Source: SKKY01 sp965228015 | Lineage (GTDB): Bacteria; Bacillota; Peptococcia; Peptococcales; SKKY01 | Reading direction: 5' to 3' | Assembly: GCA_965228015.1 (NCBI GenBank) | Contig: OZ245787.1 | Location: 992,001 to 1,056,000 of the forward strand | Length of the DNA stretch: 64,000 nt | Part shown: piece after piece, positions 39,357 through 48,725 of the stretch | How positions within the stretch are numbered: the first letter of the stretch is position 1 | Layout of the letters: the number at the start of each line of letters is the position of its first letter | Translations under genes and position numbers: made by a program | Notes under the pieces: model-generated | Told to the model about the DNA's origin: nothing | The model's database searches: none | The model's input: the letters and a program-made list of their open reading frames with translations, nothing else

Positions 39357-39824
39357 TTATTTAAAGTTTCTAAGTAAGTTTATCATTTCAATAGCAGTTA
39401 CACCAGCTTCAAAACCTTTATTTCCACTCTTAGTGCCAGCTCTTTCAATAGCCTGTTCAATAGAATCAGTTGTTACAATTCCAAAAATAACCGGTTTCTC
39501 AGTTTTAAGGGAAGCCTGGGCAACCCCTTTTGAAACCTCAGCACAAACATAATCAAAATGTGGTGTCGCTCCTCTTATTACTGCACCAAGACAAATTACT
39601 GCATCATATTTATCTCCTGCAGCAACCTTTTGTGCTATAAGTGGTATTTCAAATGCACCTGGAACCCAGGCAATGTCGATACTTTCTTCCTCTACTCCAT
39701 GTCTTATAAGAGCATCCATAGCTCCAGAAACTAACTTGCCGGTAATGAATTCGTTAAATCTTCCTGCAATAATTGCAACTTTAATATTTTCTCCAACTAA
39801 TTTACCTTCAAATATTTTTCCCAT
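39357..39824 (-). CDS. ribH: 6,7-dimethyl-8-ribityllumazine synthase
   Basis: Penultimate enzyme of riboflavin synthesis. It has 155 residues, with GRFNEFITGKLVSGA, WVPGAFEIPL, GAVIRGATPHFDYVC and the catalytic His region, and FGIVTTDSIEQAIERAGT. The start overlaps the ribBA stop by one base. Intact. Confidence 0.97.
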   Translation of the reverse strand: MGKIFEGKLVGENIKVAIIAGRFNEFITGKLVSGAMDALIRHGVEEESIDIAWVPGAFEIPLIAQKVAAGDKYDAVICLGAVIRGATPHFDYVCAEVSKGVAQASLKTEKPVIFGIVTTDSIEQAIERAGTKSGNKGFEAGVTAIEMINLLRNFK

Positions 39825-41041
39825 TATTTCTCCTCCTTAAATTCTTCAAGCATATGACCTAATCTTTCTTTTTTTGTTTTTAAATAATATTCATTTTTAC
39901 AGTTTGAATGTATTTCCAAAGGTACTCTTTCAGAAATTTCAAATCCATATCCTTCAAGACCCTTTACCTTTCTGGGGTTGTTTGTCATAAGTTTAAGTTT
40001 CTTTATACCCAAATCCATTAATATCTGAGCACCAATACCATAATCTCTGAGGTCCACAGGGAAACCCAGTAACTCATTAGCTTCAACAGTATCTTTTCCC
40101 TGATCCTGAAGTTCATAAGCTCTCATTTTGTTTAAAAGTCCGATTCCACGGCCTTCTTGTCTCATATAAAGAAGAACTCCTCTTCCCTCTTTTTCAATCT
40201 TTTCTAATGCTTCTGCCAATTGATCCCCACAGTCACAACGAAGAGAAGACAAGGCATCTCCGGTAAGACACTCTGAATGTACTCTTACAAGAACCGAATC
40301 TTCTGTTTCAATATCCCTTTTTACTAAAGCAAAATGCTCTTTCCCAGTTAATTTCTCGGAATAAGCGTGGAGCATGAATTCTCCATGCTTTGTTGGCATT
40401 TTTACAATAGCTTCTTTTTTTACAAGAATCTCTTTTTTTCTTCTATATTTTATTAAATCTGCAATCGTAATAATCTTTAAATCAAACTTCTTTGCATATT
40501 CCATTAACTCAGAAACTCTGGCCATTTCACCATTTTCAGAAATAATTTCGCAAATTACAGCTGATGGATATAAGCCCGCCATTACAGCTAGATCTACAGA
40601 TGCTTCTGTGTGTCCGGCTCTTCTTAAAACACCACCTGGCATATATCTTAATGGAAAAATATGCCCTGGACGCCTTAAGTCTATAGGTCTTGTATTTTTA
40701 TCGATAAGTTTCTTTATTGTCAACGCTCTTTCAAAGGCAGAAATTCCGGTTTTTGTTTCTGCTGCATCTACAGATACTGTAAAAGCAGTACAATGTCTGT
40801 CTGTATTATTTTCTACCATATTGCAAACATCAAGTTCCTGGAGTCTTTCATCAATTATAGGCTGACAAACCAGCCCCCTGGCGTGAGTAACCATAAAGTT
40901 TATTGCCTCTGGCGTAACAAGCTCTGCTGCCATTACCAGATCCCCTTCATTCTCTCTGTCTTCATCATCTACTACAATTACCATTTTTCCATTTTTTATA
41001 TTTTCAATTGCCTCTTCAATTAAATTAAATTTGAAACTCAT
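39824..41041 (-). CDS. ribBA: Bifunctional DHBP synthase / GTP cyclohydrolase II
   Basis: Provides both riboflavin precursors. Residues 1-200 are 3,4-dihydroxy-2-butanone-4-phosphate synthase (VVDDEDRENEGDLVMAAE, RRPGHIFPLRYMPGGVLRRA). Residues 205-405 are GTP cyclohydrolase II (zinc ligands in HSECLTGDALSSLRCDCGDQ, and MRQEGRGIGLLNK). The ATG follows GAGGTG overlapping the ribE TGA. Intact at 405 residues. Confidence 0.97.
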   Translation of the reverse strand: MSFKFNLIEEAIENIKNGKMVIVVDDEDRENEGDLVMAAELVTPEAINFMVTHARGLVCQPIIDERLQELDVCNMVENNTDRHCTAFTVSVDAAETKTGISAFERALTIKKLIDKNTRPIDLRRPGHIFPLRYMPGGVLRRAGHTEASVDLAVMAGLYPSAVICEIISENGEMARVSELMEYAKKFDLKIITIADLIKYRRKKEILVKKEAIVKMPTKHGEFMLHAYSEKLTGKEHFALVKRDIETEDSVLVRVHSECLTGDALSSLRCDCGDQLAEALEKIEKEGRGVLLYMRQEGRGIGLLNKMRAYELQDQGKDTVEANELLGFPVDLRDYGIGAQILMDLGIKKLKLMTNNPRKVKGLEGYGFEISERVPLEIHSNCKNEYYLKTKKERLGHMLEEFKEEK

Positions 41042-41049
41042 ATTTCACC

Positions 41050-41700
41050 TCACATAAAACCGTTTTCAATTAAAAATTTTTCTGAAATATTCGGTTTCCT
41101 TTCTTCTTTGTGTTTTGTTGTAAACAAATTCTCAATATATCTTGCTAATACATCAATTTCTATATTTACAATATCTCCTGCTTTTTTAAAGCCAAGTGTT
41201 GTCATCTTTAAACTATGTGGTATCAAAGACAGCCTGAAGTAATCATTGTTAATTTCAACTACTGTAAGACTTATTCCGTCTATAGCAACAGAACCTTTTT
41301 TTGCTATATACTTTTTAAATTCCAAAGGATAAGCAATATCAAATATTTCGGCAATTCCTTCTTTTCTTTTTACAAGAATAGTCCCGGTTCCATCAACATG
41401 ACCTGTTACAATATGACCTCCGAATCTGCCATCAGCCTTTAATGCCCTTTCAAGGTTAACAACATCCCCAGGTTTAAGAGTTCTTATTGATGTTTTTTCC
41501 AGGGTTTCATGCATAGCTTCCGCAGTAAGATGTTTTTTCGAAAATTCAACTATAGTCAGGCAAACTCCATTTACTGCTACAGAATCTCCAATATTTAAAT
41601 CTTCTGTAACAAGACTGGCTTCGATTTTTATTTTGGCAGATTTTGAGTCTTTGTTTATTATAATTACTTTTCCAGACTCTTCAATAATCCCAGTAAACAT
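41050..41700 (-). CDS. ribE: Riboflavin synthase alpha chain
   Basis: Dismutates two lumazine molecules to riboflavin. It has 216 residues with two lumazine-binding repeats: MFTGIIEESGKV with VNGVCLTI, then GGHIVTGHVDGTG with IDGISLTVVEI. It ends in TGA, with the ribBA start 6 bases beyond. Intact. Confidence 0.97.
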   Translation of the reverse strand: MFTGIIEESGKVIIINKDSKSAKIKIEASLVTEDLNIGDSVAVNGVCLTIVEFSKKHLTAEAMHETLEKTSIRTLKPGDVVNLERALKADGRFGGHIVTGHVDGTGTILVKRKEGIAEIFDIAYPLEFKKYIAKKGSVAIDGISLTVVEINNDYFRLSLIPHSLKMTTLGFKKAGDIVNIEIDVLARYIENLFTTKHKEERKPNISEKFLIENGFM

Positions 41701-41701
41701 T

Positions 41702-42790
41702 TTACCTCCTTTGTTCCGGATATAAAGTAACCCTTATATCCTTACCTAACCTTTTTATATTATGAATATCAAGCTTCGTAGCTTCTGAAAGTTTTGCAAA
41801 TCCTTCTCCTCCAAAAAATCCCGGGGCCTCTTTACCTCCAATAAGAATTGGTGCGTAGTAAAGATAATATTTATCCGGAAGGTTCTCTTTAATAAAGCTT
41901 CCGTGAATTTTGGCTCCCCCTTCAACAAGAAGACTGGTAATCTCAAGGGAAGATAGTATTTTTAAAACTTCATTAATATCAATTTTTTCACAGTCCAATA
42001 CAATGACTTTGGCTTTTTCCCTGATTATAGATATTTTTCTTTCCTCAGAATTCCTTGTTGTAATAACAATTGTTTTTTCAACAGAGTCCTTTAAGTTTAG
42101 AATTTTTGCTTCAGAAGATATTTTTAAAGTACTGTCTAAGACTATTCTAAATGGGTTCCTGCCTCCTTTAATGCGACAGGTAAGAATAGAATCATCTTCA
42201 ATGATCGTGTTAATACCGGTTAATATACAATTATATTTATTTCTGATTTTATGAGCATCTTTTCTTGATTTTTCACTGGTAATCCATTTTGACTCACCAA
42301 TTGAAGTTGAAATTTTTCCATCCAGGGATGCTGCTGATTTTAAAGCAATAAAGGGAATGCCTGTTTGAATATATTTAAAAAATATTTCATTCAAAAAATA
42401 TCCTTCATCTTCTAATATCCCAATGAAAACCTGAATATTATTTTCTTTGAGTTTTATAATACTTTTCCCGTTTACAAGTGGATTAGGATCTTTATTACTA
42501 ATAAAAACCCTTTTGATTTTCCTCTGTATAATGGCATCAACACAGGGTGGAGTTCTGCCATAATGGGCACAAGGTTCCAGGTTTACATAAAGATCTGAAC
42601 CTTCAGCTTCATTACCGGCAATTTCCATTGCAATTACTTCAGCATGAGGGGTGCCTGGCCCTTTATGATATCCTTCAGCAATTATTTTACCTTGTTTAAC
42701 AACTACAGCTCCAACAAGGGGATTGGGAGAAACCTTTCCCTCTCCTTTTATTGCTAAAGAAAATACTGTTTTCATATATTTTTCATGCAT
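41702..42790 (-). CDS. ribD: Bifunctional pyrimidine deaminase/reductase RibD
   Basis: Deaminates and then reduces the pyrimidine intermediate of riboflavin synthesis. The N-terminal deaminase carries the zinc motif TPHAEVIAMEIAG and EPCAHYGRTPPC. The C-terminal reductase contains SLDGKISTSIGESKWIT and LLVEGGAKIHGSF. The start chosen is the ATG at 42790 (MHEKYM, the usual family start) with AAGGAAA upstream; earlier in-frame codons fall in the riboswitch terminator. First gene of ribD-E-BA-H. Confidence 0.95.
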   Translation of the reverse strand: MHEKYMKTVFSLAIKGEGKVSPNPLVGAVVVKQGKIIAEGYHKGPGTPHAEVIAMEIAGNEAEGSDLYVNLEPCAHYGRTPPCVDAIIQRKIKRVFISNKDPNPLVNGKSIIKLKENNIQVFIGILEDEGYFLNEIFFKYIQTGIPFIALKSAASLDGKISTSIGESKWITSEKSRKDAHKIRNKYNCILTGINTIIEDDSILTCRIKGGRNPFRIVLDSTLKISSEAKILNLKDSVEKTIVITTRNSEERKISIIREKAKVIVLDCEKIDINEVLKILSSLEITSLLVEGGAKIHGSFIKENLPDKYYLYYAPILIGGKEAPGFFGGEGFAKLSEATKLDIHNIKRLGKDIRVTLYPEQRR

Positions 42791-42804
42791 TTTAATTTCC
42801 TTCA

Positions 42805-42833
42805 TAAAAAAAGTCCCCTTTATTTTCGGGGAC
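42805..42833 (-). terminator. Terminator of the FMN riboswitch
   Basis: On the minus strand GTCCCCGAAA / AAGGGGAC forms a stem followed by T6, between the aptamer and ribD. Confidence 0.88.
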
Positions 42834-42885
42834 ATAAAAAAACATCGCTAAACAAAAGATTAATAAATCTATATTTAGTAATACC

Positions 42886-42998
42886 TGCTTCTTCTATCAT
42901 CCAGACTATACTGTCGGCACTGGAGTTTCACCAGTTCACGCCTTACGGCTCGCGGGCTGTACCGCCGGTAGGGAATCTAACCCTGCCCCGAAGAATAA
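42886..42998 (-). promoter_or_regulatory. FMN riboswitch (RFN element)
   Basis: The minus strand shows the canonical order: TTCTTCGGGGCAGGG, ACCGGCGGT, AGCCCGCGAGCC, a variable arm, CCGACAGTATAGTCTGGATG and a closing AGAAG. FMN binding should terminate transcription of ribDEBAH. Confidence 0.96.
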
Positions 42999-43044
42999 TT
43001 ATTTAATTATATTTCAATTAATTATAACATTAGTCTTAAAATTT

Positions 43045-43816
43045 TTAAAGAGTCAGAATATCTCCTGATCTAAGAGGATGAGAATGAAATGCTCCATAAA
43101 ATTTAACCAATGCAGGAAATTGATTACAATGAGAAGGATAAATTTTCTTTACCTTTTTATCTTTAAGATATTTAATGGTTTCAGTAGTTATCTCATCATT
43201 ACCTAACAAATGAAACCCTCCAATTACAGAATTAATTTTTCTGATTCCGGAAACTTTCATAGCATAATCTACAGTATTAATTAAGCCTGCACGGGCACAA
43301 CCAGTAATAATATTGATTTCTCCATTTTCAACAACTACAATTGCAGAATCGTCGGGAACATCATCAAAATTTCCTTCACTGTCAGTAAACATTCCCCCAA
43401 CATTTTTTAATTTGCTTTTTCTTGGGATTTCTCCTAAAAATATTATACTTTCCGATATTTTTTGAGGCTTATTATCCAAGATTAACTGATTTTTGCTTTC
43501 TAAAGACTCTCTGGAAAAAGGTAAACCAATGCTTCTTTTACCACTAAAACGTTCCATAAAAATATTAGTATAAGCATAAATTTTTTTGTTCTCTAAATAT
43601 TGAAGACCTGTTCCATGATCCCAATGTCCATGACTTAATAATACTTTATCAATTAAATCAAGGTCCACATGCAATAATTCGGCATTATGCAAAAACAAAT
43701 CAGACGTTCCCGTATCAAATAAAACCTTTTCATCAGATTCTATCAGATAAGACAACCCCCCACTCTGCTTTAAGCCTTCCTGAAGCAATGTTTTTAACCA
43801 GTACCGTTAATTTCAT
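43045..43816 (-). pseudogene. MBL-fold metallohydrolase (COG1237-like), frameshifted
   Basis: Metallo-beta-lactamase fold protein related to the dihydropterin/RFA-P synthase-like group. The zinc motif LSHGHWDHGTGLQYL is intact, followed by GCARAGLINTVD, IGGFHLLG and YPSHCNQFPA. The true start is the ATG at 43816 (KLTVLVKNIAS) behind GAGGAGG, but a C6 run at 43756-43761 (G6 in the gene) has one base too many and breaks the frame after KAEWG. It follows the AbrB gene by 13 bases. Confidence 0.85.
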
Positions 43817-43829
43817 ATATTTTCCTCCT

Positions 43830-44846
43830 CTACAGTATAAGCATATAAATAAAAGGAATAATCATAACTGCTGTGATTAAACGAATAATTTGCATGATAG
43901 CAACAAGACCTATATCAATTTCAATTTGATCCGCTAAAATCATAATTGGAGCTATTCCTCCGGGAACAACGCCTAAGAAACAAGTTAAATAATTCCATTT
44001 AAATACTTTATTAAACAGATAAGCTAAGAAAAACTAGAGGCAACTGTTATTAGGGTAATTATAACCAATATAACAAAAGAATCCATTACAGAGATGAAAC
44101 TCTCTCTGTTAAAAGATGTTCCAATTACCGCTCCCATTCCAAGCTGAGCAAAATTATTTAATAATTCAGGTGGTCTTTGTATTAATCCAGGCATAGCTGA
44201 AGAGGCTAGTGCTGAAAAAACAATGAACCTGTAAGAAATGCTGCAGGCAAATCAAAAAGGTGAAATAATACGCCACCAAGTATCGCAAAGCCAGCCAAAA
44301 AAATCATTTTAAAAGGATCTTTTTCTTTTTTAGTTAACTTTACATCTTCCGGTGCACTTACTCTTTTACTTGCATATTTTTGCACTAAGAATGGAACCAT
44401 TACAATAATTGTGATTAATCTTAGTATTTGGAAAGAAGTAACTGTCATTAAATCAGCCTTATAATCTATTGCCATTATACTAACCTCACCCAGACCTCCG
44501 GGAATAACTGAAAGAAATGAAGTCACTTTATCAAAAGATGACAACCCCTGTAAGATATTTCCATTTACAATAGTTAACCCTATATACCAGAAAACTAAAA
44601 GAATCAGGGGCAAAGCTATTTTTTAAAGTTTAAAATAAGATCCCTGTTTATCCTCATGCCAAAGAATATTTCCAGAAGAACTGAAAAAACAGTTTCCCAC
44701 CAAGAAGAAAGAGCAAGACTTCCTCCCAGAACATTAAAAATACCAATTGTAAAAATTGGCCCCATCAACCGGGATCCTGGAAGAAATCTTGCTATAATCT
44801 TAGCACCAAGGAGAGTGAGAATTACAATTATTGAAAATTCAATCAT
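43830..44846 (-). pseudogene. AbrB-family membrane protein (ammonia monooxygenase-like transporter), three frameshifts
   Basis: Polytopic membrane protein of the AbrB/PF05145 type, about 340 residues when rejoined. Segments read GSRLMGPIFTIGI, PGGLGEVSIMAIDY, FLTGSLFFSALAS and FLGVVPGGIAPIMILA, including the repeated PGG-containing helices of the family. Three single-base losses interrupt it: 44619-44624, 44215-44220 and 44029-44033, all in A/T runs. The function of members is unclear. It is upstream of the MBL gene in the same unit. Confidence 0.82.
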
Positions 44847-44870
44847 TCTCTTCCCTTCCTTTATTTTATA

Positions 44871-45725
44871 TTAATATTCTATTCTCTCACCCATTCTGGC
44901 TTCTAAAGGTACTGAGAATCTTTCAACTTTATTATGGTTTTTTAAATCATATTCTACTTTGTATTCAAAATCTTGGAATAATTCGGATACATTTTCAGGC
45001 GCTTCACCTTTTTCCTTTAAATATAATCCAAGATTATTAAGATTTTTTGAGAAGTCTAATTCCATCTTCTCAATATTTAATGAAGATTTATCAACCCAGA
45101 TTGAAAGGACAAAATCCCCCATTGCCTCTAGAGCTTCCGGTTCCTGAACAAAATTCCCTAAATTTACACTTAAAAAACTCTGATTTAATGCCCAAATATA
45201 TATTCCAGGATCCGCAGCAAGATTGTACTTAATAAGATTTCCCTCTGAATTTTCAGTGTCCTTTGTTACAAAACCATTATCAGACTGGTTTGCGATAAAA
45301 AGAGATAAATTTTGAGAAGGATTATTTACAATTTCTTCTGGAAATAATAAATTTTCTCCCTGATACCATTTCCCTTCCTGGAAAACATATCCTGTAAGTA
45401 CATCATTTAAATAGTAGATATAATTCTTGTATTCCTCAGTATTACCTGAAGTATTATTGACAATTGTATAAACGTTTTCGATTAGAACCGGATTATTGAA
45501 AACTTTAGATTTCCCAGTAACCTGAGCATCAATTGGCTGGTAAACACTGTTTATTTTAAAAGTAACAGAACTGTCAATTTCAACACCTTCCAAATTTAAT
45601 GTCTGATCAATTGCCTTTGCTACTACCTCTTCATCGCTGAGTCCGCTTGTTAAATCTTTTCCCCCACATCCCTGAACTAATAACATTACAATAAAAAGGG
45701 ATACTATTAAAATTTTCTTTTTCAT
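44871..45725 (-). CDS. Lipoprotein with DUF6612-like fold
   Basis: Secreted lipoprotein of 284 residues. The signal peptide ILIVSLFIVMLLVQGCGG has its lipobox Cys near residue 20. The mature domain resembles LolA/DUF6612-type beta-rich lipoproteins (SSVTFKINSVYQP, YYLNDVLTGYVFQEGKWYQG). The specific role is unknown. It is intact, and lies between the broken AbrB gene and the flavoprotein gene on the same strand. Confidence 0.75.
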   Translation of the reverse strand: MKKKILIVSLFIVMLLVQGCGGKDLTSGLSDEEVVAKAIDQTLNLEGVEIDSSVTFKINSVYQPIDAQVTGKSKVFNNPVLIENVYTIVNNTSGNTEEYKNYIYYLNDVLTGYVFQEGKWYQGENLLFPEEIVNNPSQNLSLFIANQSDNGFVTKDTENSEGNLIKYNLAADPGIYIWALNQSFLSVNLGNFVQEPEALEAMGDFVLSIWVDKSSLNIEKMELDFSKNLNNLGLYLKEKGEAPENVSELFQDFEYKVEYDLKNHNKVERFSVPLEARMGERIEY

Positions 45726-45739
45726 TTATACTAATCTCC

Positions 45740-46306
45740 TTATTTGAGTTTTTTAGCTAATTTTGCTACATTACCCGCAAATTTTTTCATATTTTCAATA
45801 CCTTCAGTATCTTCTGCGGCTGAACCTTCTTCTTTCCCCGCAAATACAATATTCCAATAATCAGAACCTGGAACAATCATTTCATTAATAAAGTAAAACA
45901 TTAGCATTTCCTGATAGGAAGATGATAAACCTCCTCTTCTGGCAACAGCAACTGGCCCCCCAGGCATCCATGATAAAAACTTATCATTTCCTCTGGAGAC
46001 CATCCCTATTCTTTGAATTAGATTCATAAGATCTCCCCGGGGAGTTCCAAAATAAACGGGAGTCCCAATTATTAAGCCATCAGCTCCTCTGATAACATCC
46101 ATAATTAAGTTAGCCTCATCTTTTAATATGCATTGTCCAGTACCTTTACATTTATAACAAGCAATACAGGATTTTATTTCTTTTCCTGCCAAACTTATTA
46201 CTTCTGCCTCAAGACCTTCTTTTTCAATTTCTTGTACACATTCATTTAGGGTATAAGCAGTATTGCCATTTTTCCTGGGACTTCCATTAATTAGTACTAC
46301 TTTCAC
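45740..46306 (-). CDS. NADPH-dependent FMN reductase / flavodoxin-like oxidoreductase
   Basis: 188 residues with the flavodoxin-like fold: N-terminal VVLINGSPRKNGNTAYTL phosphate loop, a cysteine group CIACYKCKGTGQCILKD as in iron-sulfur flavoproteins, and GLIIGTPVYFGTPRGDL. It probably reduces quinones, metals or other electron acceptors using FMN. Intact. Confidence 0.85.
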   Translation of the reverse strand: MKVVLINGSPRKNGNTAYTLNECVQEIEKEGLEAEVISLAGKEIKSCIACYKCKGTGQCILKDEANLIMDVIRGADGLIIGTPVYFGTPRGDLMNLIQRIGMVSRGNDKFLSWMPGGPVAVARRGGLSSSYQEMLMFYFINEMIVPGSDYWNIVFAGKEEGSAAEDTEGIENMKKFAGNVAKLAKKLK

Positions 46307-46401
46307 ATTCTCACTCCTTTTGCTGAAAATAAATGTTTATTCTGGCTATAACTACAATAATAATATAAAATTAATTTATAGTAAATCATGGAGGGCTTGA
46401 A

Positions 46402-48696
46402 ATGAAAAAACCTTTACTCTTTTTTAAATTATTATTAATGATATTTACAGTATTTTTTCTCACTGGTTCTGCCTGGGCTTTTAATTTAATAATTGAGGGT
46501 GACCTTTCCCCTGGGAGTACCGAAAATAAACTGGAAGCAATTTTTGTTGACCCTTTAGGTACAAGAACAAATGTTACCAATGACCCCAATACAACCTGGA
46601 CAAGTTCAAATAAAGATATGGCAGTAATTTACCAAAACGGTGATGTTTTTTTTAGTGGGGAAACTGGCACAGTAATCTTTACAGCTACCTATACTTTAAC
46701 CAACACTACATACACTGCAACAAAAAGCCACACCTATGATCCGGTAGAGTCCCGAGTTTATGCTTTGATTTTAAAAGAGGAATTGGATCCCCGGTCCACT
46801 TCTAATCAATTAACTCTTTACCGAAAATATGGTGATGACAGAGAAGAAAAAGTCGATAATGAACAAGTTATTTGGGAAAGTTCTGATAAAGTAGTTGCTA
46901 CAGTCGACAAAGAAGGTAATATTGTTTTTACCAAAGAAGCAGGAAAAGTTACCATTACCGCAAGACACCGGGGAAGATTTGCCTCTATGGAAGCAACATA
47001 TCCTACTGAAATAAAAGAACTTATAATAAATGAATCTTTAACCTTTACAGAAGCTTTTTTCAACACCCCTCCACGCCTTACAGTAAGTGCAAAAATAAAT
47101 GACAGAACCACAGAAAGAATTCAATATCCAACCTGGAAATCAAGTAATACAACAGTTGCATCTATTGATAATCAAGGCTTACTTAAGCTTACCGGAAGTT
47201 CAGGGACTACAGTAATTACTGCGGAAGCAGAAGGAAAGACTGCAACAAAAAGCCTTACTGTCCCAGAAGATAAGGCAATAAATCTTAGAAACCTTTTCTT
47301 TACAGAGAATCTTTTTTACAATTCAGCTGGTCAGGAACTAAAAGTAAACGCTCTTTACGATAACAATTCTATAAAAGATATAACAAAGGATGTTACTTTT
47401 ATTTCTAGTAATCCTGATATTGCACAAATATACGGAACAAAACTTTATTATTCCGGAGCTTCTGGAAATCTTAAAGTAACAGCCAGTTATGAAAATCAGG
47501 CTGCAACAATACAAGGATTTATATATCCCGTAAGATCAACAGGAAAATCTCTTACTGGAATTAAGTTTGAAAAAGCAATTTATTCAATTTCTGACAACAA
47601 TACTCCAATAGTTGTTTATGGAATTAATTCTGATAACAGCCGATTTAGAATATCGAATCCTCAACTAAACATAATGCAAAAAAATATTGCAGAAATAAAA
47701 AACGGAAATCTTCTTTTGAAAGGAATTCCAGGGAACGCAGTAATTGAGGCTTTCTATGGAAGATTCAGAGATCAGAGTAATATTTATAATTACCGACCTG
47801 AGGGTGGGTTAAAGGCAAACAGAATATATATCTTAAGCAATTTAAACTCTAGTTCTAAGTTAATCCCACTTATTGCTGTTGCCAGATATGAAGATGGAAC
47901 CACGAAAGATATTAGTGAATCAGCTACTTGGAATGTTAATAATACTGCTGTTGCCAGAATTTCCAGTACTGGGAAAGAAGTAGAAATTCTATCCAATAAA
48001 GATTTCACTCTTACCGCCTACTTTGACGGACTCATTGTAACAGTTGGATCAAGGGCTTACACATTCCCTAACTATACAAACGGAATTAATACAAATCTTG
48101 TTCCTATAAACAGAATTTATGAAAATGCAAAAAGAATGCTGGAAATTAATCAGTATCTTCCTTATCCTAATGACATTAGAGGACACTGGGCTGAACCAAT
48201 ATTACGGAAAGGACAAATGATTGGATGGATTAAAGGATTCCCTGATGGAACACTTCGGCCGAACCAGAGAGTAACAAGAGGGGAATTTACAGCTTTTGCA
48301 GACAGAATCTTTGATTTAACAGCACCAACTAATCAAACATATTCAGATACTGTAAATCATTGGGCAAGTCTAAGTATTTCAAAGTTTAAAGCACTAAATA
48401 TCTACAATATGTATAATACCAACTTCCGCCCTGATGATTATTTAACCAGGGAAGAAATAGCAGATTTCATAGCAAAACTTGCAAATATAAGAAATACAAA
48501 TAACAACCCTTATACAGACTTAGCAGAAAACAATCCTTACTATTCCTCAATACTAAAAGCTACCCAAAGTGGAATAATGGTGGGAATGGATAACAGCCGC
48601 TTTGGACCTAAAGAAACAGCAACCCGGGCACAGGCATTAATAGTTATATATAACTTATTAAAAACTGATGTTAACCTTTCTGAAATTCTAAATTAG
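46402..48696 (+). CDS. S-layer (SLH) protein with Ig-like Big_2 repeats
   Basis: Secreted surface protein of 764 residues. The signal peptide is LLLMIFTVFFLTGSAWA (residues 10-26). About five bacterial Ig-like repeats follow, each with the pattern W-x-SS-(N/D)-x-x-VA then a glycine turn and T-x-TA (for example TWTSSNKDMAVI, VIWESSDKVVATV, TWKSSNTTVASI). The last 190 residues hold three SLH domains (DIRGHWAEPILRKGQMIGWI, NHWASLSISKFKALNIYN, YYSSILKATQSGIMVGMD) that would anchor it to cell-wall polymer. Its terminator was split by ISL3 copy 3. Confidence 0.93.
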   Translation: MKKPLLFFKLLLMIFTVFFLTGSAWAFNLIIEGDLSPGSTENKLEAIFVDPLGTRTNVTNDPNTTWTSSNKDMAVIYQNGDVFFSGETGTVIFTATYTLTNTTYTATKSHTYDPVESRVYALILKEELDPRSTSNQLTLYRKYGDDREEKVDNEQVIWESSDKVVATVDKEGNIVFTKEAGKVTITARHRGRFASMEATYPTEIKELIINESLTFTEAFFNTPPRLTVSAKINDRTTERIQYPTWKSSNTTVASIDNQGLLKLTGSSGTTVITAEAEGKTATKSLTVPEDKAINLRNLFFTENLFYNSAGQELKVNALYDNNSIKDITKDVTFISSNPDIAQIYGTKLYYSGASGNLKVTASYENQAATIQGFIYPVRSTGKSLTGIKFEKAIYSISDNNTPIVVYGINSDNSRFRISNPQLNIMQKNIAEIKNGNLLLKGIPGNAVIEAFYGRFRDQSNIYNYRPEGGLKANRIYILSNLNSSSKLIPLIAVARYEDGTTKDISESATWNVNNTAVARISSTGKEVEILSNKDFTLTAYFDGLIVTVGSRAYTFPNYTNGINTNLVPINRIYENAKRMLEINQYLPYPNDIRGHWAEPILRKGQMIGWIKGFPDGTLRPNQRVTRGEFTAFADRIFDLTAPTNQTYSDTVNHWASLSISKFKALNIYNMYNTNFRPDDYLTREEIADFIAKLANIRNTNNNPYTDLAENNPYYSSILKATQSGIMVGMDNSRFGPKETATRAQALIVIYNLLKTDVNLSEILN

Positions 48697-48725
48697 AACA
48701 AAATTAAGAGAGGGCACTTTTAAAA

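Noticed and set aside
46402..48696. Tandem repeats or a CRISPR-like pattern in the SLH gene
   Set aside because: The repetition is at protein level (Ig-like domains) with diverged DNA; no direct repeats with spacers were seen anywhere in the window.
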